A stretch of DNA of 64,000 nucleotides, taken from positions 98,654-162,653 of the forward strand of contig NZ_JQGC01000012.1 in assembly GCF_000743575.1 (NCBI RefSeq), in the 5' to 3' direction. The notes under the pieces are model-generated. The model was given only the letters and a program-made list of their open reading frames with translations, was not told where the DNA came from and ran no database searches. Source of the stretch: Devosia riboflavina. Its GTDB lineage: Bacteria > Pseudomonadota > Alphaproteobacteria > Rhizobiales > Devosiaceae. Positions 59,972-64,000 of this stretch are shown in pieces (within the stretch, counting starts at the first letter, position 1; each line of letters begins with the position of its first letter). A program made the position numbers and the translations under genes.

Positions 59972-61264
59972 ATGAAAGCATGCAAGGGATGGCACCTGGC
60001 CACAATCGGCGCGCTGATGATGGCGACGAGCGTGGGGACGCAGGCAGCCGAGATTTCGTTTCTGACGCATTGGGGGCCGGATACGGTGGCGCTGCTCGAC
60101 GCCGCCATCGACAAATATGAAGCCGCCAATGCCGGCGACACCATCACCGTCCGCGCCGTACCCTTTGGCGATCTGCTGACGACGCTCCGCACGTCGGGCG
60201 GGGGCGCCGGTGGCGCGACCATTGCCGGCATTTATGACGCCTGGCTGCCGGACCTCGTGCGCGACAGCCTCGTCAGCGCCGCGCCGGAAGCCGTTGCCAG
60301 CGATACCACGACCAATTGGCCCACTGGCGTCGTCAGCGCTGCCTCCGTCGGCGGTTCGCTCTATGGCATCCCCAACGAAATCGACGTCTATGCGCTCAAC
60401 TACAACAAGCGCCTCTTCGAGGAAGCCGGCATTGCCGAGGCGCCCAAAACCTGGGACGAATTCCTCGCCGCTGCCGAAAAGCTGACCGATGCCTCGAAGG
60501 GCCAGCAGGGTTTTGGCCTCATCAATTCCTGGGCCGCGGGCGTGCTGCATCCCTTTGCCTCGCTGCTGGTCTCCAATGGCGGCGACCTGATCGTCGATGG
60601 CAAGCCGGTGCTCGACAGCCAGGCGGCCAAGGAGACCTTTGAGCTCTATGAAAAGCTCATCACCTCGGGCTTTTCGGACCCGGCCATGGCAACCGCCGAC
60701 GCCAATACCACCGGCCCCTTCCTCGACAATTTCGTCTCGGGCAAGACCGGCATGATCATCATGGCCAATTGGTGGGAATCCGCCCTCAAGGCCGGCATGG
60801 GCGATGCCTTCACTGATATCGCCACCGCGCCCATTCCGGTCGGCCCTTCGGGCGACACGGCGCGTTCGATCTCCTATTCCTGGATGACCGTGGTCAACGC
60901 CCAGGCAGCGCCCGAAGAACAGGAAGCAGCCTGGAAATTCCTCTCCTGGCTCAATGGCCCGGATTCGGGCGAGAACGGGGCTTCGGCCATGGGCGATATC
61001 CTGATGTCCATGGGCATCCTACCCTCGCGGACTTCCGACGTTGCCGCCTTCGGCGACCGTCTTTCGAGCGATCCGTTCCTCCTCGGCTATACGCAGACCC
61101 TATCCGACGCAAAGCCCTTCCCGGTGGTTCTGGGCGGCCAGGAATTTTCCGAATCCCTGCAGCAGACGCTTGAAGCGCTGCAGTTCGGCCAGGTGACCGC
61201 TGCCGATGCCCAGGCCAATGCCCAGGCTGACGCCACGGAAATCCTGGAACGCAACGCGAAATAG
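59972..61264 (+). CDS. Carbohydrate ABC transporter substrate-binding protein
   Basis: 430 residues. The signal peptide is residues 1-27 (ending TQAAE). The family 1 solute-binding fold shows ISFLTHWGPDTVALLDAAID, YGIPNEIDVYALNYNKRLFE and GKTGMIIMANWWE. It binds an unidentified sugar or glycoside in the periplasm for the two permeases that follow. Confidence 0.9.
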   Translation: MKACKGWHLATIGALMMATSVGTQAAEISFLTHWGPDTVALLDAAIDKYEAANAGDTITVRAVPFGDLLTTLRTSGGGAGGATIAGIYDAWLPDLVRDSLVSAAPEAVASDTTTNWPTGVVSAASVGGSLYGIPNEIDVYALNYNKRLFEEAGIAEAPKTWDEFLAAAEKLTDASKGQQGFGLINSWAAGVLHPFASLLVSNGGDLIVDGKPVLDSQAAKETFELYEKLITSGFSDPAMATADANTTGPFLDNFVSGKTGMIIMANWWESALKAGMGDAFTDIATAPIPVGPSGDTARSISYSWMTVVNAQAAPEEQEAAWKFLSWLNGPDSGENGASAMGDILMSMGILPSRTSDVAAFGDRLSSDPFLLGYTQTLSDAKPFPVVLGGQEFSESLQQTLEALQFGQVTAADAQANAQADATEILERNAK

Positions 61265-61329
61265 TCATCCATCCCGCGGGCGGGGCCACTTACCCCGCCC
61301 GTACATCTTACCCCAAGCAGATTTTCCGG

Positions 61330-62223
61330 ATGACAGGCCGCCAGACCCGCTCGACCATCGGCATGCTCGCGCCCGCCACGGGGCTCATTGCCATTTTCGT
61401 CCTCGTGCCCATGGTGCTGACCATCGGCCTCTCGTTCACGCAATGGTCGACGCAAACCGGCTTTGAAACCGCGAGCTTCGTAGGCCTTGCCAATTTTGCC
61501 GATCTTCTGGGGCCAACCTCCATCGGCCGCGATTTTCGCGCGGCTTTTGCCAATACCGCAATTTATACCGCGCTCTCGGTGGTCCTCATCCTGCCGCTGT
61601 CGGTGATGCTTGGCCTCTTGGTCCACCAGACCTTTGCACCCGGCGGCATCCTGCTGCGCACTGTGCTCTTTTCGAGCTACATGGTGCCGATGATCGCCGT
61701 GGCGCTCGTCTGGTCAAAGCTCTATTCGCCGACCGAGGGACCGATCAACCAGATGCTCGGCTGGGTTGGCATTCCGCCGCAAACCTGGCTCTCCTCGCCA
61801 AGAACGGCGCTGGTTTCCATCGTCCTTCTCAACGTCTGGCAGCAGGTGGGCTATTTTACCGTGCTCGCCGTGGCCGGCCTCACACAAATCCCGCGCTCGC
61901 TCTATGAGGCCGCACTGGTCGATGGCGCCTCGGCCTGGATGCAGTTCTGGCGCATAACCCTGCCCCTCCTGCGCAATACGCTGCTGTTTTCGGCCGTTAT
62001 CGCCGTCATCAATGCGGTGCAGGTGTTCGAGCCGGTGGCCCTCATCACCCAGGGCGGGCCAGTCAACTCGACCAATGTGATGACCTATCACATCCGCCGC
62101 GTCGGTATCGAACGCGCCCAGGGCGGCCTCGGCTCGGCTATGGCCGTCACGCTCATGCTGTCGCTGATCGTGGTGATCGTCCTCCTGTTCACCCTACTCC
62201 GCGACCGGGGAGAGCAACGATGA
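61330..62223 (+). CDS. Sugar ABC transporter permease (MalF type)
   Basis: 297 residues, six membrane helices, with the EAA loop YEAALVDGASAWMQFWRITL-type motif that contacts the ATPase. Its stop overlaps the next permease by four bases. Confidence 0.92.
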   Translation: MTGRQTRSTIGMLAPATGLIAIFVLVPMVLTIGLSFTQWSTQTGFETASFVGLANFADLLGPTSIGRDFRAAFANTAIYTALSVVLILPLSVMLGLLVHQTFAPGGILLRTVLFSSYMVPMIAVALVWSKLYSPTEGPINQMLGWVGIPPQTWLSSPRTALVSIVLLNVWQQVGYFTVLAVAGLTQIPRSLYEAALVDGASAWMQFWRITLPLLRNTLLFSAVIAVINAVQVFEPVALITQGGPVNSTNVMTYHIRRVGIERAQGGLGSAMAVTLMLSLIVVIVLLFTLLRDRGEQR

Positions 62224-63077
62224 GCAGCATGCGTCCCTATCGGCGCCATCCCCGGACCTGGCGGCGCGGCGCCTTGACCGTGGTCATTCTCGCCATTGCC
62301 GTGGCCGCAGCCTTCCCGCTGGTCTGGATGGTGCTGTCGAGCCTAAAAACCCCCGAAGAAAGCATGCAGGTGCCGCCCGTCTGGTGGCCCGGCTCGCCCA
62401 ATCTCAACGCCTTTACGGAGGTCGCCGGCGTCGTCAACCTTGGCCGTTCCTTCGTCAATTCCGCTTTCATCGCCCTCGTGACCACTGTCGCCATCGTGGT
62501 CACGAGCCTGATGGCCGGCTATGCCTTCGCCAAGTATCGCTTCAAGGGCCGTGACTGGCTCTTTGCGGTCCTGATCGCCACCATGTTCCTGCCGCCCATC
62601 GTGACGCTGATCCCGCTATATCGGCTCACCGGCTATCTCGGGCTCAATGCGAATCTGCTCGGCGTGGTCGTGCCCAACCTCGCCAATGCCTTCGGTATTT
62701 TCCTCATGCGCCAATATATCAAGGGCGTGCCCGACGATCTCATCGACGCCGCCCGCGTGGATGGCGCCTCAGAATTCCTGATCCTCTTCAAGATCGTCGC
62801 GCCTTCGGTGCTGCCGGCCATAGCGGCGCTGACTCTCTTTGCCTTCGTCTATCACTGGAACAGCTATCTCTGGCCGCTGACCGTCTTGCAGGGCAATACC
62901 GATCAATATCCCATCGTCATCTCGCTCAGCCGGCTCCTCAGCTACAATCGCGGCGCCATGAATACCGGCCTCGTCATGGCCGGGGCGACCCTCGCCGTGC
63001 TGCCGCCAGTCATCCTCTTCGTCTTCCTCCAGCGCTTCTTCGTCGATTCCATCGTTGCCACGGGGGTGAAGGGATGA
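62220..63077 (+). CDS. Sugar ABC transporter permease (MalG type)
   Basis: 285 residues with six helices and the EAA motif DLIDAARVDGASEFLILFKI. It pairs with the upstream permease. Its stop overlaps the kinase gene by four bases. The ATPase subunit is not in the window and may follow or be shared. Confidence 0.92.
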   Translation: MSSMRPYRRHPRTWRRGALTVVILAIAVAAAFPLVWMVLSSLKTPEESMQVPPVWWPGSPNLNAFTEVAGVVNLGRSFVNSAFIALVTTVAIVVTSLMAGYAFAKYRFKGRDWLFAVLIATMFLPPIVTLIPLYRLTGYLGLNANLLGVVVPNLANAFGIFLMRQYIKGVPDDLIDAARVDGASEFLILFKIVAPSVLPAIAALTLFAFVYHWNSYLWPLTVLQGNTDQYPIVISLSRLLSYNRGAMNTGLVMAGATLAVLPPVILFVFLQRFFVDSIVATGVKG

Positions 63078-63946
63078 GCGTGGTTCTTGCCGTGGATCTC
63101 GGCGGCACGCGCTGCCGCATTGGCCTAGCCGATAGCGCCGACCCGGCCAACGTAACGCCTGTCGAAGACGTCGCCGCGCCGCAAGCGCGTGCCGACTTTT
63201 TGGATCTCGTTCGCGCCCTGCTCACCAGGCACAAGGCCAACGCCCTTGGCCTCGGCATACCAGGCCTCGCCCAGGGCTCGATCTGCCGCTGGGTGCCGAA
63301 CCTACCTTATCTCGATGGCCTCGACCTCGCCGAAGCTCTGCCCGGCACCTCCATCGGCCTCGGCAATGACGCACAATTGAGCCTCCTTGCCGAAGTCCGT
63401 GCGGGCGCCGCGAAGGGACTGTCCGACGCCGTCCTCCTCGCCATCGGCACTGGCATAGGCTCAGCCGTACTCGCCTCCAGCACGATCATTGCCGGCCATG
63501 CCGGCGGCGCCTGTTCCTTCGGCTGGGCCACCGCCGATCTCGCCGATCCGGGCGAAGACGTCAGCGGCTGGCTCGAACGCCAATCTGCCGGCCGCGCGCT
63601 CGACCAATTAAGCCAGACAATCGGCTTGGCCAGGGGCCACGACCTCATCGCCGCCGCTCGCGCCGATGATCCCGCCGCGCTCGCGCTGCTGGCCCGCCCC
63701 ATGGAGGCGCTGGGCACAGCCATTGGCTCGGCCGTCGCTCTGCTCGATCCGGCAGCCATCATCATCGCAGGCGGTGTGGCCAATGCCTTTGACGTCATCG
63801 AACCGCTGCTGCGCAAAGCCGTCGACCGGCGCCTGCCGCCGCACCTGCGCGGCGTTGCCCTGTTGCCGGCTCAGCACGGCGCCCGGGCTGGGCTCGTCGG
63901 CGCAGCCTATGCCGGGGCTCTCGGCCCCAACTGGAGGAGGACATAA
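63074..63946 (+). CDS. ROK-family sugar kinase
   Basis: 290 residues. The ATP loop DLGGTRCRIGLA, GLGIPGLAQG and LGNDAQLSLLAE (catalytic Asp) plus AIGTGIGSAVL match ROK kinases. The zinc-binding CxCGxxGC of most ROK proteins is missing; the equivalent region reads GACSFGWATADLADPG. It probably phosphorylates the imported sugar. Its stop overlaps the next start (TAATG). Confidence 0.85.
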   Translation: MSVVLAVDLGGTRCRIGLADSADPANVTPVEDVAAPQARADFLDLVRALLTRHKANALGLGIPGLAQGSICRWVPNLPYLDGLDLAEALPGTSIGLGNDAQLSLLAEVRAGAAKGLSDAVLLAIGTGIGSAVLASSTIIAGHAGGACSFGWATADLADPGEDVSGWLERQSAGRALDQLSQTIGLARGHDLIAAARADDPAALALLARPMEALGTAIGSAVALLDPAAIIIAGGVANAFDVIEPLLRKAVDRRLPPHLRGVALLPAQHGARAGLVGAAYAGALGPNWRRT

Positions 63947-64000
63947 TGAGCGACGAACCTGCGGGCCTGGTGCGCCCCGACCGGCCCCGTCCGGAACCGC
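63946..64000 (+). CDS. Partial gene running off the window
   Basis: ATG 63946 with GGAGGA seven bases upstream opens MSDEPAGLVRPDRPRPEP and continues past the end. Too short to assign; its coupling to the ROK kinase suggests it belongs to the sugar operon. Confidence 0.6.
   Translation, partial: MSDEPAGLVRPDRPRPEP

Overview
The window reads as a GC-rich alphaproteobacterial chromosome. Gene content and style (DctBD/TctCBA, a BioR-type boxed bioY, a NadQ-type regulator ahead of nadABC, panBC, HK97-type prophage genes) point to Hyphomicrobiales, perhaps near Devosia; the genus is an inference. About 45 kb of accessory DNA (1 to ~44.9 kb) adjoins about 19 kb of ordinary housekeeping and transport genes.

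Region 1 (1-15.6 kb) is a metal-resistance island. It holds a periplasmic copper/cytochrome cluster (DUF305, two cytochromes c, small His-rich exported proteins, and a copper P-type ATPase broken by one frameshift), an L,D-transpeptidase, lspA with a CDF exporter and a divergent MerR regulator, and a Zn/Cd/Pb ATPase with its own MerR regulator. It also holds a PCu(A)C copper chaperone (frameshifted) with a SCO protein. Three promoters have the 19-bp spacer and central dyad of MerR control. A second MerR gene is followed on the same strand by a TIR-domain protein and an NH3-dependent NAD synthetase.

Region 2 (15.6-27.3 kb) is a Tn7-like transposition module: TnsA, a DD(35)E TnsB, TnsC/TniB and TniQ in an overlapping operon, followed by a terminator and tandem repeats that look like TnsB-binding sites. 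Upstream lies an unusual operon with a TnsA-like protein lacking the nuclease residues, a DUF6634-like protein and a soluble FtsH-like AAA+/M41 protease. It is followed by a predicted ~250-nt structured RNA on the minus strand (promoter, six hairpins in three repeat units with mostly GNRA or CUUG loops, intrinsic terminator). This RNA is divergent from a 151-residue protein that looks like a bare RNase H/DDE core. This locus is the best candidate for an undescribed system.

Region 3 (27.3-44.9 kb) is a compact integrated element bounded by imperfect ~41-bp direct repeats. It has a tyrosine integrase, a probable HUH replication protein, a full HK97-type head set (portal, a protease-capsid fusion, connectors, terminases), a tape-measure protein and an HNH nuclease. 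No tail tube, baseplate, lysis or repressor genes are recognisable, which suggests a satellite-like or decayed prophage.

Region 4 (45-64 kb) is chromosomal: a sigma-54 two-component system divergent from a tripartite tricarboxylate transporter with a textbook sigma-54 promoter; DUF1284, bioY and a GntR/BioR regulator with BioR boxes; nadQ and nadABC with a 17-bp palindrome; panBC; and a carbohydrate ABC transporter with a ROK-family kinase, running off the window end.
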